Of a stretch of DNA of 64,000 nt, positions 48,537-57,808 are shown one piece after another. Position 1 is the stretch's first letter, and each line of letters opens with the position of its first letter. Made by a program: the position numbers and the translations under genes. The stretch lies in the NCBI RefSeq assembly GCF_024746815.1, contig NZ_CP080528.1:1-64000 (forward strand), in the 5' to 3' direction. Source of the DNA: Mesorhizobium sp. AR07. Lineage in GTDB: Bacteria > Pseudomonadota > Alphaproteobacteria > Rhizobiales > Rhizobiaceae. The notes below the pieces were generated by a model that worked only from the letters and a program-made list of their open reading frames with translations, searched no databases and was not told the origin of the DNA.

Positions 48537-49459
48537 GCGCCGCCTCCGATCCGTCGTTCCAGACGATCACCGGCCAGTTGCAGCAATTCCGGAGCCGCCG
48601 AGAGATACCAGTACGTCTTGCCCGGATCGACGTGACCGAGATAGGTCGACAGCAGGGCAAGCCGGCGCCCCGAGTCGCCGCCGTCGCGATAAGCATCAAG
48701 AAGCGTGCGAACGGCAAACGCGTGCCGCAGGTCGTGGAGCCGTGGTCGGCAACCTGCCGAGCGCGGGGCGATGCCGACGCGACAGACGAGCTTCTGGAAC
48801 GTGTTTTGAACGTTCACATAGAGCAGCCTCGTGCCGGCCGGTGAGACGAACAGGGCCGGCGTGTTCGGCGGCCGGCGGGGTCGATCGCGCCGGCGCAGAT
48901 AATTGCCGAGGGCCGCAACAGTGCTCGGATGTAACGCCAACTCGCGGGATTTTCCGGACTTTCCGCGCCGAATGGTGAGGCCGCCGCCGACCGCATCGAA
49001 GTCGTCGCGGTCCAGGCCGATCGCTTCTCCAACCCGCATTCCGGTCACGGCCAGCAAGCCGATCAGGGTCCGGTAGGTTGCTTCCCGATGCGGCGTGCGC
49101 AAGGCCGCGGTTGCCGTCATCAAGGCGATGACGTCCTCCTGCGAATAGAGGTAGGGCGTCGCTCGGCAAGATCGCCCCGGCAGCAGATCACACGGCGGCA
49201 CCTCGGTTGCCGGCTCGATCCCGCGCAGATGGGTCGCAAAGCGGCGAACGACGGAAAGTCGCGCCGACATCCAGCTTCGATCCGCGCCTGCCGGCAGCAT
49301 CGCCCAAGCGAGGGCCGTCTTGGTGGTCAGGTGGTCTTCGCCTTGCGCCTCGAGATAGGTGAGGAACTGGGCAAGAAGCTTCTCGGACCGAACAAGCGTG
49401 TAGCCGAGGGCGCGACGCATGGCCAGGTAATCGGCCAGGGCCTGGCGAAGGGCGCTCAT
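48533..49459 (-). CDS. RIT tyrosine recombinase 2
   Basis: ATG 49459 overlaps the stop of recombinase 1 (ATGA). The 308-residue protein has LLAVTGMRVGEAIGLDRDDF, RLHDLRHAFAVRTLLDAYRD and LLSTYLGHVDPGKTYWYLSA, so the Arg-His-Arg-His-Tyr set appears complete. In RIT elements the second protein is regularly the most divergent. Confidence 0.88.
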   Translation of the reverse strand: MSALRQALADYLAMRRALGYTLVRSEKLLAQFLTYLEAQGEDHLTTKTALAWAMLPAGADRSWMSARLSVVRRFATHLRGIEPATEVPPCDLLPGRSCRATPYLYSQEDVIALMTATAALRTPHREATYRTLIGLLAVTGMRVGEAIGLDRDDFDAVGGGLTIRRGKSGKSRELALHPSTVAALGNYLRRRDRPRRPPNTPALFVSPAGTRLLYVNVQNTFQKLVCRVGIAPRSAGCRPRLHDLRHAFAVRTLLDAYRDGGDSGRRLALLSTYLGHVDPGKTYWYLSAAPELLQLAGDRLERRIGGGA

Positions 49460-50670
49460 GCCACCTCTCCCGGCCAAGGGCGGGCGATCGTTCGCAGGGC
49501 TTCGCGATCAACCTTGGCATAGATCGCCGTTGTCAGGGCGCGGCGATGACGCAGGACCTGCCCGACCTCCGGTAGCGACGCGCCGGCGCGCAACATCGCC
49601 GACGCCGCCGTATGGCGCAGGCGGTGGGCGTGGATCCGGCCGAGCCCGGTGCGGCAACCGGCGGCGGCCACGATTTGCGACACGCCAGCGCTTGTGAGGG
49701 CATCGTGGGGCGCCCTGACTCGCACAAATACTGTCCGGCCCTGGGCGGTCCGGGGACGGCCGTGGCGCAGATAGGCCGCCACCGCTTCGCCGACATCGGC
49801 CGGCAAGGGAAGGTGTTCGATGCAGCTTCCTTTGCCCCGTACGAGAATCTCACCGGTCCGCCAATCCAGGTCGTCAAGCTTGAGCTTGGCGACTTCCCCC
49901 GCCCGCAAGCCGAGACGAACCAACATGGTCAGGACCGCGAAGTCGCGGCAGCCGTTCGACGTATCGCGGCCGCAGGACGTCAGCAGGCGCTGAACCTGGT
50001 CGCAATCCAGTCCCTTTGGCAACCCAGCCAATCGCCGACCGGCGACCGAGGGCACGCAAGCGGCAAGAGATCGCGCGATGAGACCCTCGACATGAAGGAA
50101 CGTGAGCAGCGACCGCAGCGCCGTTACAGTCAGGCTTGCCGCGCCGCGGCTCAGCTGAGGGCAACGTGCCACGACAAAGGTGACGACGTCGGTCGCGGCC
50201 AAACCCGCAAGGTCCAGGGCACGCCCGTCGGACGACAATCGATGACGCAGAAAGGGGCGCACCATCCGGGCATAGACATCGGCGGTCGCTTTCCCCAAAC
50301 CGCGCTCAATCGCCAGATAGCGTTGGTATCGTTCCAGCAGCTGATCTGCCGGATCGTCGGGTGCACGGGGCGACGGCAGCACCACGCCGCGAGACTGCAA
50401 ATAGGCCAACAGGGGCTGCAATGCTTTGATCGAGCGGAGTTGCGGGCCAGCGGCACGACGGGTACGGACGAACCGATCGACCTCGCTCGCACCCAGTCCC
50501 TCCACGTCCATGCCTTCCAATGCGAGCCAGCGGCTCAATCGCGCCACCAGCCGCATCTGCTCGCGAGCGGAAAGCAGCGTATAGCCTTGTCGGGCGAGTT
50601 CGCCGGCAAACCCAGCCGCAAACGGGGCAAGCGGGCCCTGGACGCGAACGCGAAACGGATCGATTGACAT
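49456..50670 (-). CDS. RIT tyrosine recombinase 1
   Basis: ATG 50670 with GGGGATG upstream begins MSIDPFRVRVQGPLAPFAAG, giving 404 residues. It has an extended N-terminal region before the SAM-like domain (YLAIERGLGKATADVYARMV), then LVRLGLRAGEVAKLKLDDLD, HAHRLRHTAASAMLRAGASL and VLRHRRALTTAIYAKVD with the Tyr. It is the first gene of the trio. Confidence 0.88.
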   Translation of the reverse strand: MSIDPFRVRVQGPLAPFAAGFAGELARQGYTLLSAREQMRLVARLSRWLALEGMDVEGLGASEVDRFVRTRRAAGPQLRSIKALQPLLAYLQSRGVVLPSPRAPDDPADQLLERYQRYLAIERGLGKATADVYARMVRPFLRHRLSSDGRALDLAGLAATDVVTFVVARCPQLSRGAASLTVTALRSLLTFLHVEGLIARSLAACVPSVAGRRLAGLPKGLDCDQVQRLLTSCGRDTSNGCRDFAVLTMLVRLGLRAGEVAKLKLDDLDWRTGEILVRGKGSCIEHLPLPADVGEAVAAYLRHGRPRTAQGRTVFVRVRAPHDALTSAGVSQIVAAAGCRTGLGRIHAHRLRHTAASAMLRAGASLPEVGQVLRHRRALTTAIYAKVDREALRTIARPWPGEVA

Positions 50671-50816
50671 GAAAGCATCCCCTTCTTTGGAAACAAGAAG
50701 AGGAGTTTGCACGATCCGTCAGACCGCCGGTGATTATGCCGACCCCATCGCAGCGATCACCGCCTCCGAAGCCGACATCCACCCCCAAGGTCGGCATAAT
50801 CCGGACATCGGCATAA

Positions 50817-51566
50817 TGGACCCGGCAGCGTTGCCATGTCGCGCACAGCACCTTGGTGACGGCCGCCTTAAGGCCCTCGTGCGCGTCGGAGACGACGAGC
50901 TTGACGCCGCGCAGGCCGCGGCGTGTCAGCTTGCGCAGGAACTCCGTCCAGATCGGCTCGGCCTCAGACGTGCCGACCTCCATGCCCAGCACCTCGCGCC
51001 GGCCGTCCGCGTTGACGCCGACAGCGATGATGACGGCGACCGAGACGATGCGTCCGCCGCGGCGCACCTTCAGGTAGGTGGCGTCGATCCACAGGTATGG
51101 CCAGTCGCCCTCGATGGGTCTTTCAAGGAACGCTTTGACCTTGCCGTCGATCTCTTCGCACAGCCGGCTGACCTGGCTTTTGGAGATGCCGCTCATCCCC
51201 ATGGCCTTGACCAGGTCGTCGACCGAGCGGGTCGAGATACCCTGAACATAGGCTTCCTGGATGACGGCGGTCAGCGCCTTCTCGGCCATGCGGCGCGGTT
51301 CGAGGAAACCGGGGAAGTAGGAGCCCTTCCTCAGCTTCGGGATGCGCAGCTCGACGGTGCCGGCGCGCGTCTCCCAGTCGCGCTCGCGATAGCCGTTGCG
51401 CTGGGCCGTGCGCAACGGGTTCTTCTCGCCATAGCCGGCGCCGGTGGCGCCCCCCACCTCCAGCTCCATCAGCCGTTCGGCGGCAAAGCCGATCATCTCA
51501 CGCAAGATATCGGCGTCGGGTGGTCTTCTCCACGAGCGTGCGCAGGTTCATCATGTGGTCGGTCAT
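50817..51566 (-). pseudogene. IS256 transposase, N-terminal half, frameshifted
   Basis: ATG 51566 begins MTDHMMNLRTLVEKT; one extra base near 51525 shifts the frame before ILREMIGFAAERLMELEVGG. The part to VHY includes YLWIDATYLKVRRGGRIVSV (first Asp) and KLVVSDAHEGLKAAVTKVLC (second Asp). The C-terminal half is at 44383-44814. Confidence 0.85.
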
Positions 51567-51698
51567 CGGTGGTTCCTTCGAATCAGGTTGGTGTTAGCAA
51601 CCAGACCCTACCGGGGAACATCGATGACCGCCGCAAAGCCGCTCGCTCGCTACGGCGCTGTTGAGGGCGCGCTCGCGAGCGGCTTAGCTACCGCCGAG

Positions 51699-52334
51699 CT
51701 ACACCACGTCTGGGGACGCGACCATCGATGCCTGATGACGGGAGCGCTTTGGGCATCGTCTGATGAGCAGCAACCGGGCGATATCGATTGGCGATACCCC
51801 ACCGACAGATGCTCCCCGCAGCGACTGATCGATGAGCTCCTCCCCATGGACGGCATTTACCCAAAGATCCTCGAACGGCGATGACGTGCTTGGGAGGGCA
51901 GATGCCCCCTCCCTCGTTCCTTGCTGCCGTTGCCTGCAAACGGGACAGGTTATCCGCCAACCCTCGATCCAGCTTCGCTGTACCGCAGTTGCGGCTCCTC
52001 GCAAGCTGTTTTGCTCGGAGCAGGCGACGCAGCATTGAATGACGCGTGGCGCGACGAGCCGCGCTGCCGATTGTGGGAACCCAGACGTGGTCATTGCCAA
52101 GATTGTCGAAGATTGGGATCGAAACAGCCTCGCAATGTGAACGGCGGCGGTTGGCCCCAGGTTTGTATCGGTTTGCCGCAAAGATGTTGCCTCAGGAATG
52201 GCATGGCGAAGCATCGTGAGCGGTGGGACGCCATAGAAATCGGCATGGCGCGTGATCCACGACGACAGGAGCTCATCTGGGACGGGTTTGAGAATGACTG
52301 AAAGCGGCCGTGTGCCGTTGAGCTCTCGGATCAT
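51699..52334 (-). CDS. tniQ: TniQ family transposition protein (short or truncated)
   Basis: ATG 52334 overlaps the tniB stop (ATGA). The protein starts MIRELNGTRPLSVILKPVPD, ELLSSWITRHADFYGVPP, the usual TniQ N-terminus, and has a zinc-binding CCVACSEQ ... ITCPVCRQRQ. At 211 residues it is shorter than most TniQ proteins, so the C-terminal domain may have been lost near the IS256 insertion. TniQ links target choice to the TniA/TniB transposase. Confidence 0.75.
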   Translation of the reverse strand: MIRELNGTRPLSVILKPVPDELLSSWITRHADFYGVPPLTMLRHAIPEATSLRQTDTNLGPTAAVHIARLFRSQSSTILAMTTSGFPQSAARLVAPRVIQCCVACSEQNSLRGAATAVQRSWIEGWRITCPVCRQRQQGTREGASALPSTSSPFEDLWVNAVHGEELIDQSLRGASVGGVSPIDIARLLLIRRCPKRSRHQASMVASPDVV

Positions 52335-53208
52335 GCGTATGCTGTTTCGGTAACTGGCGGCCGCCAACTTTCCACAGCTTCATCGGTGATATGCTCTAAG
52401 CCGCTCTCGATCGACTCGGCGGACAGGCTCGTGATCGCCTGGAAAATATTTGCCGTGATGCCGCCGCTGATCTGCAGAATTCGGCGTAGAGATTTCGGCG
52501 TCAGCACCGTCGGTCGGCGAAGCGGCATATTCCGCAAAATGGACGAAACTAGTGCTTCGAACTGTTCGTTGGCCGCCCACCTATTCAAGGTCAGCTCGCC
52601 GAATCGGCGGGCAAGCTGTACGTCGCCACTTATCGCTTCGCGCGCTTCGATAACGCCGAAGCAAACGAGGGAGATCTGAAGCCGATTGCTGAGAAATCGC
52701 AGCGTGTTCAGCACGACCCGCTGTTCGCGGTACGAGCCGGCGAGAATGTTATGTACTTCATCGATCACAAGAACGTGGACGCCGACCGTTTTCAGAAGCC
52801 GCAATGCCGCTTGCTCCATCTGCACAATGTCGGCGCGGGGTGCCTGTGGCGCGCCAAGTGCAGCCAGGATCCCGGCATATAAACGGCGCTCACCTGGCTT
52901 CCCGGTCATCTCGATTGCCAGGACCGGTATAGCCTGTACGCCGGTCGTCGGATCAAAACGGGAGGGGTTGTTGTCGCAGAATTTTTCCAGATCATCGTCT
53001 TGCCCATACCACTGTCGCCGTAGATGGCCACCGAGGGCATGCGCGTGCCGCGAGGATGGTCGACCAGCAGGTTGAGACGATCGAGCGCCTGCTTGGCACG
53101 CGGATAAAAAATCCAGCGGCGAGCCTGAATTGCGCTAACTCGCACGATATCAGGCTCGCCTAGGAGGTCTTTGGCCGCCTGCGTCAGATGGACGGTATCG
53201 GTGCTCAA
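52331..53208 (-). pseudogene. tniB: TniB ATPase, single-base frameshift
   Basis: The first segment (TTG 53208) reads TQAAKDLLGEPDIVRVSAIQ and Walker A AIYGDSGMGKTMI. A C is missing near 52975, so the expected LEKFCDNNPSRFDPTTGVQA is in another frame, which continues IEMTGKPGERRLYAGILAAL, Walker B VLVIDEVHNILAGSYREQRV and ends at 52331. TniB is the AAA+ regulator of target DNA binding. As written, transposition should be blocked. Confidence 0.85.
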
Positions 53209-53214
53209 AGGGGC

Positions 53215-54822
53215 TCAATCCAGATCTTCAACGGAGGGAACAGGTTTGCTTGAATCGACGCCCCGAAGCGAGCCCACTTCATCGTCATCCACATTCGTTT
53301 TCGCAAGCCGCAGACGCCCTTGTGTCTTGTGTTTCGCCTCCTCGATCAGTTCGCGCTGCGAAAGCGCGGTACGAACAAGGACGTGCATGTCAATTTCGCG
53401 TTTGCCCTGAGCGTTGAGCTTGCGCCGCGCAGCCTGCGCCTCCCACAGCGTAATGGGCGCGAGTGTCACATCGGCATAGCGAGCCTCAACAAAGCTGCCG
53501 GAGTGACGCCTAACAAAAACGCGCGACAAATCGCGGGGGTCGTATTTCACAATCAGGCGGGCCTTGGCCCGTCCGATATCGGCGGCCAAGGCGGGAGACC
53601 AGTAGCGGATGTTGAAAAGATGGATGCCGGTCGGGCGCAACGTTCTCTCTGCCTCCGGCAGGAAGGAGATCCAGAATTGCATACGATCGTTCGGCAGGCG
53701 CAACACCAACTCGCTCTCGTGCTGCCGCCAGACCGCAATCGGTGGCCGACGGAGTGCGCCATGGATAGCATGATGGTATTGCCCAACGATCTCGAGTGCG
53801 ATGTAGCGCTCAAGCTCTCGAAGCGTCAGTGTCGCATGGCGTTTGGCATCGTACTCGCGCCGTTCCTCGATGTTGCTTGAGGTCGATCCTGGCAGCAGAT
53901 GAACCGCGCCCATCTGCGTGCCGATCAACCGTTCGATGTGGCCGCCGAAATGGGGCGTCCCCGGCGGACGCCAATCGATCTGTATGCCGTTGTCCCGGCA
54001 GGCACGTTCGAATGCATGACTACGAAAATCCGCGCCGTTGTCGACATGTATCGTTCCCGGCAAACCGGCCACGGGCCACGCTTCATGGATACCCCTCTCC
54101 TGCAACCACGGGGTCTTGTCGAATACTGAGTGCAGGATGCATAGGCTTGTCGATAATCGCGACGGCGCCTCCATGGTCAGATAGAAGCCCGTCACCATCC
54201 GAGAAAAGACGTCCAACGCTAGTGTCAGCCAGGGCCGTCCGAGCGGCAGACGCGTTTCTTCGTCGACTACGAAAACGTCAACTTTGGTATGATCGATTTG
54301 CACAAGTTCAAGCGGCCGCGACGCCGAAAGGGCACCTGGCGTGGTCGTTGTAGCTTTGACGATCTCGCTCTCGCCGCGCTTACGCCCCCTCACCCGTAGA
54401 TCGACCTCTTCAACCCGGGATTTGATGGTGCGCCAGTTTGGTGGAGTAAGGCCGGCCGCTGCGCAGGCGATTTGGACCTGGCGAACCAACTGCGCAAATG
54501 ACGGGCGTGTCGGCTTGAGATAGAAGCCTTCAATCGTTCGACGCACGAGGCCTTCTCGATCTTTATCGAGGGCGCGATGTCCCTGGCGCCGACCGCGCTT
54601 TCGGTCCATCAGTGAACTTACAGTGCCACCCGCTCGAAACAGCCTGATCATTCTGTAGAGAGTGGCCCGGCTGAGGTCTAGCTCCCACGCCAGATCCGCT
54701 ACAGCCTGCCCGCTCAGGCCTTTTGGATAGCGCTCCACGAGCTTGCGGATTGCCTCTTCGCGCCGGCACGCCTCGTTCCAACGCGCTCGCTCTCCGTAAT
54801 CATCATTGGTGTCGTCGCCCAT
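53215..54822 (-). CDS. tniA: TniA/TnsB-like DDE transposase
   Basis: From ATG 54822 (MGDDTNDDYGERARWNEACR) the protein has 535 residues. A helix-turn-helix (GLSGQAVADLAWELDLSRAT) is followed by the integrase core with LVQIDHTKVDVFVVDEETRL (Asp), IHVDNGADFRSHAF (Asp) and GGHIERLIGTQMGAVH (Glu), then a Mu-transposase C-terminal beta-barrel (MQFWISFLPEAERTL). It should bind the end repeats next to its own start at 54862-54987. Confidence 0.9.
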   Translation of the reverse strand: MGDDTNDDYGERARWNEACRREEAIRKLVERYPKGLSGQAVADLAWELDLSRATLYRMIRLFRAGGTVSSLMDRKRGRRQGHRALDKDREGLVRRTIEGFYLKPTRPSFAQLVRQVQIACAAAGLTPPNWRTIKSRVEEVDLRVRGRKRGESEIVKATTTTPGALSASRPLELVQIDHTKVDVFVVDEETRLPLGRPWLTLALDVFSRMVTGFYLTMEAPSRLSTSLCILHSVFDKTPWLQERGIHEAWPVAGLPGTIHVDNGADFRSHAFERACRDNGIQIDWRPPGTPHFGGHIERLIGTQMGAVHLLPGSTSSNIEERREYDAKRHATLTLRELERYIALEIVGQYHHAIHGALRRPPIAVWRQHESELVLRLPNDRMQFWISFLPEAERTLRPTGIHLFNIRYWSPALAADIGRAKARLIVKYDPRDLSRVFVRRHSGSFVEARYADVTLAPITLWEAQAARRKLNAQGKREIDMHVLVRTALSQRELIEEAKHKTQGRLRLAKTNVDDDEVGSLRGVDSSKPVPSVEDLD

Positions 54823-54861
54823 GCCGCCTGCGAACAATTCAAGCTAACGTTAGACCGTCTA

Positions 54862-54987
54862 AATCTCACATTAACTGCAGCGAGCCAAGCGCGAATCTCA
54901 AATTAAATGCAAATTCTCAATTTAAATACAAGGCTAAGGGCTTGATATCATTAGGCGAGAAGTCTCACCTTTAAATGCAGCGCGACA
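54862..54987 (+). repeat. Right-end transposase-binding repeats
   Basis: Four repeats face the same way: AATCTCACATTAACTGCAGC (54862), AATCTCAAATTAAATGCAA (54894), ATTCTCAATTTAAATACAAG (54913) and the terminal copy 54962-54987 ending GCGACA. Together with the left end they define the transposon. Confidence 0.7.
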
Positions 54988-56097
54988 GCCGTCTCTTCTG
55001 ACGTAGCGGTCCTCCGTATTGATCAAGCCTTCAAACAGATTCAAGCACGCCTCACGCATCTCTGCCCGCTCGATCTCGGAGATGACATTCCGGAGCTCCG
55101 TTTTGGGCCCAATGCCATTCGAACCTTTACCGCAAAGGAACTGGACGATCTTCTCGACCCTGACGGGTTGTCGCGGAAGAGCGCCGGATGGCGGTTCGAC
55201 AGCCAACGCTTCAGCCGGTTTTCATGGCTCGTGGTCGAGGAGACAGTGATGTTTCCTACGAATTCTGGGGGTCGCGCTCTACCCGGCCTGTTCTTCAATG
55301 CCCGCGAGGACCTCGGGCGGATCGAGCCGCACAAGCGACATTTCCCGGCTCCCGTCGAGGACGCGCTCTTCGCGTTGCTTACCGCGCCTTGGGAGGATGT
55401 CACCGGCTACTCCGGTCTGGATTGGCGGCCTTTTCGCGTGCCGTGGGTCCATACGCTTTCGGACGATCTTTTCACGCGCCGGCCGACGCCCCCCGATGCC
55501 GACACGTTATCCTGGGAGCCGGACTTCTATCAGAACGACGAAGGCGAGACGGTAGAGGTCGAGCGCCCCACACGGCTCCCCTTAACCGACGCGGCGGTCT
55601 CCCAGACGGAATATCTGGACGATACAGCCTGGTCGGAGGTGATGGCAGCTCGACGGTCCGCGGTGTTTGCTCGCCCCATCGAACACTTCATTGTTCGCGC
55701 TTTCGCGAGCGATGGCATCGACGAATTTCTCGCACATATCACGGCGATTGAAGCCGCACTAGGAATGCCAGGCGATCATGACCCCAAATCGCGACCCAAA
55801 ATCACCGGACAACGGCGCCAGGGTGCGACGGCACGCGTCGCGTGGCGTTTGTCGGCCCTTCTGAATGATCCGTCGGCCGGGGAGCGATATCTCGAACTCT
55901 TTAAGGAACGAAGTGACTTTCTCCACGGACAGGCGATGAAGGATATATCAAGCCAAGTGCGACTAGACGCTCGGCGGCTTGCTCGCCGATGTGTGTGTGC
56001 CCTGGTGGGCGCTGCAACCTCTTCGCCGCCGCCGGAGAGCCAGGACGTATTCTTGGACGAGCTGCTGCAACGTGGGTCTGCTCAGCCTAAGGTATGA
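54988..56097 (+). pseudogene. HEPN-like gene, N-terminus cut by the transposon
   Basis: The frame is open from the transposon edge (AVSSDVAVLRIDQAFKQIQA, then RLTHLCPLDLGDDIPELRFG) with no ATG until 55247; TTG 55168 is a weak alternative. Near the C-terminus ITAIEAALGMPGDHDPKSRP and GERYLELFKERSDFLHGQAM contain an R-x4-H motif (RSDFLH), the signature of HEPN RNases, in an Apea-like setting. The first part seems lost. A role in phage defence is inference from fold and neighbours. Confidence 0.55.
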
Positions 56098-56148
56098 TCA
56101 GGGCCGCTCGGGGTCACGGTTCGACAACTCGCGTATTTTGACTGGAGC

Positions 56149-56781
56149 ATGAATATGGTCGGCGATATCGATTTGGTGAATATCGGCGCGGCATCCGAAA
56201 GGTTCTTCCGGCTCTACTATACCCACTGCATCTCACCCGATCGTGACACTCTGTTTTCGCTGCTCGAGGCAGGACACAGTCTGAATGACCGATTGAAGGT
56301 TAGCGCCGACCTCGATTTCTTCGACGTCCCGGAATTCACGGCGCTCAAATGCCTTCGGAATTACTTCCATCACGAGCAGGAATTGCGGCACCTCGTGAGG
56401 CTCATTCCGATCGGTGGCTATCCCATCATGACAGATTTGATGACGCTGTGCCTCGTCACGCGCGATTTGGTCGAGGCGGCGATTGAAGAGACAACCGCCC
56501 GATACCGGGAAGATACACGGCAAGCCTGCCATGGCGTCTTCCACTGGTATGGCCCGGTCGTGAATATCAATCCGGCACTCTTCAACTTCGTCGTCGCGGC
56601 TTACGAGCGCCTGAAAAATCAAGGGGTCCCATTAGCCGGAGAGGCGGTCGAGGAATTTGAAGTCAGCTATCACCGTGAAGAAGAGAACAACCTTCCACAT
56701 ATTGTCGATGGGAGGCTCGCGACATCGGCCGGAAGCATCAACGACGTCCTGACCGATATTATGGACACCACGTCGTTCTAG
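56149..56781 (+). CDS. HEPN-like hypothetical protein
   Basis: The 210-residue, mainly helical protein contains TALKCLRNYFHHEQELRHLV with an R-x4-H motif (RNYFHH). It follows the truncated HEPN-like gene by 51 bases on the same strand and precedes the convergent AbiE pair. No start problem: ATG 56149 or 56155. Function not known; a role in an RNA-targeting defence system is possible. Confidence 0.5.
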   Translation: MNMVGDIDLVNIGAASERFFRLYYTHCISPDRDTLFSLLEAGHSLNDRLKVSADLDFFDVPEFTALKCLRNYFHHEQELRHLVRLIPIGGYPIMTDLMTLCLVTRDLVEAAIEETTARYREDTRQACHGVFHWYGPVVNINPALFNFVVAAYERLKNQGVPLAGEAVEEFEVSYHREEENNLPHIVDGRLATSAGSINDVLTDIMDTTSF

Positions 56782-56905
56782 TCTAGCGCGCCAGATGGCG
56801 GATCGTGCTGCAGGCCTATGGATGGAACACGACCAAGGATAAGTCGCAGATTCCTTATATTGCAAGATATTGCAAGGTGCGGTCTATCGACCGAGCATCT
56901 CAACG

Positions 56906-57808
56906 TTAAGCGCCTAGGTCGGCGAGCAGTTTTGAGATCACGTCATTGACCTCACGCTGTCGCAACGCGCGCTGCTCACGCGTTTCGGCGTCCGCATTGT
57001 CACCCTCAAGCTCAAACTGCGCCACCGCCACGGGTCCTTCGCGCAAATATCCTTCATCGGGGTTTGGGTCGCAGAAGCGCTTCGACAATATCGCGAGCGC
57101 CGAACGAATGACCTCACCATGCTTGCCTGCCAAAGCCTTCTTGAACTTGGCGACAGCGCCGTCTGGCCCCCCGTCACCATGTTCGAGACAGTAGACGAGA
57201 TCGTGGGCATCTTTGCCTTCTCTCCGGTGATCGAAGGCAAAGGCCTTAAGGGACGTGAAGGAGACGATATTGGCGTAAGGGATCGTTTCGGTGGCTCGGC
57301 CTTTTTCGCCAAGAAGGTCGGCCGTCACCTCCATGCGATCGTGGAGCTCGAAAACGAGTGACGCATGAGGAATGTTGATCGCGGAGATGTTGCCATCGGT
57401 GGGAAGCTCCTGCAGCGCGCCGCCTTTCAATTTCGGGTCGTCGGCCAGGAATTCCAGAATGACGGTAACGCCATGCTCGGTCTTGGCCCGCCAGCGCCAA
57501 TTGACCGTGACGCCCTTGTCGTTCTCGGCACGCTCGAAACCCATCTTCTTGAGGTTCTCTTCCAACGTCCGATAGGCTTCCGTGTCGGCCAGCACGGCCA
57601 AGTCAACGACGACGTCGATATCGCCCGTGCCCGCATGCGACGGCACGTCAGGGGGACGTGCCGTCACGAGGTAGCGCGGCGTCAGCCCTCCGATCAGGAA
57701 CACTGACTCCCGCCAGGGCCCCAGACCGCTGAAGAGCGTCACCAGGACCCGCTCACAATCGCGTGTGACATCCGGACTATATTCGGCAAGGAACTGCGGC
57801 TTGGGCAT
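56906..57808 (-). CDS. abiEii: AbiEii-like nucleotidyltransferase toxin
   Basis: From ATG 57808 the protein has 300 residues. VFLIGGLTPRYL (Gly40-Gly41) and AGTGDIDVVVDL (Asp63, Asp65) form the polymerase-beta-like site. KAFAFDHRREGKDAHDLVYC is the usual later motif with a Lys and Asp. The ATG overlaps the antitoxin stop (TGATG). Related enzymes such as MenT add nucleotides to tRNA. The gene appears intact. Confidence 0.82.
   Translation of the reverse strand: MPKPQFLAEYSPDVTRDCERVLVTLFSGLGPWRESVFLIGGLTPRYLVTARPPDVPSHAGTGDIDVVVDLAVLADTEAYRTLEENLKKMGFERAENDKGVTVNWRWRAKTEHGVTVILEFLADDPKLKGGALQELPTDGNISAINIPHASLVFELHDRMEVTADLLGEKGRATETIPYANIVSFTSLKAFAFDHRREGKDAHDLVYCLEHGDGGPDGAVAKFKKALAGKHGEVIRSALAILSKRFCDPNPDEGYLREGPVAVAQFELEGDNADAETREQRALRQREVNDVISKLLADLGA

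Larger units (their letters stand above)
44815..50816. mobile_element. IS91 plus RIT composite inserted in IS256, 5-bp duplication
   Basis: TGGAC occurs at 44810-44814 and 50817-50821. Within are an IS91-type transposase with a tyrosine recombinase and a recombinase-in-trio unit. The left terminus is the exact palindrome TTATGCCGACGTCGGCATAA (44816-44835) followed by TGCAGAGCG, which looks like a RIT terminal repeat whose middle has been deleted. Confidence 0.65.
47460..50821 (-). mobile_element. Recombinase-in-trio (RIT) element with about 90-bp terminal inverted repeats
   Basis: Three tyrosine recombinase genes overlap by four bases each and are bounded by nearly identical inverted repeats at 47460-47549 and 50732-50821, which differ by one G in a G run. 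Each repeat starts GTCCATTATGCCGATG and includes two further TTATGCCG or CGGCATAA arms. This is the organisation described for RIT elements. Confidence 0.82.
42547..54987. mobile_element. TniA/TniB/TniQ-type transposon, 12.4 kb, heavily invaded
   Basis: Both ends point outward with TGTCGC. The left-end repeat (42547-42573, minus strand) and right-end repeat (54962-54987, plus strand) share the pattern TCTYACNTTTAARTGCAG followed by YGCGACA. Further internal repeats occur at each end. tniA, tniB and tniQ lie in that order inward from the right end. The bases flanking the ends (CCAGT and GCCGT) do not match, so no target duplication is seen. Cargo is an ORF fragment, an IS110 and a split IS256 holding an IS91/RIT composite. 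Confidence 0.72.

Noticed and set aside
45909..50667. Long plus-strand frames opposite the IS91 and RIT recombinase genes
   Set aside because: High GC keeps antisense frames open; the minus-strand proteins have complete catalytic motifs and the plus-strand frames have none.
42542..54992. Target-site duplication of the TniABQ transposon
   Set aside because: CCAGT on the left and GCCGT on the right do not match under any small shift.
54934..55206. Minus-strand 90-residue frame across the transposon right end
   Set aside because: The plus-strand frame over the same bases continues into a 309-residue protein and explains the region better; the minus frame also crosses the transposon end.
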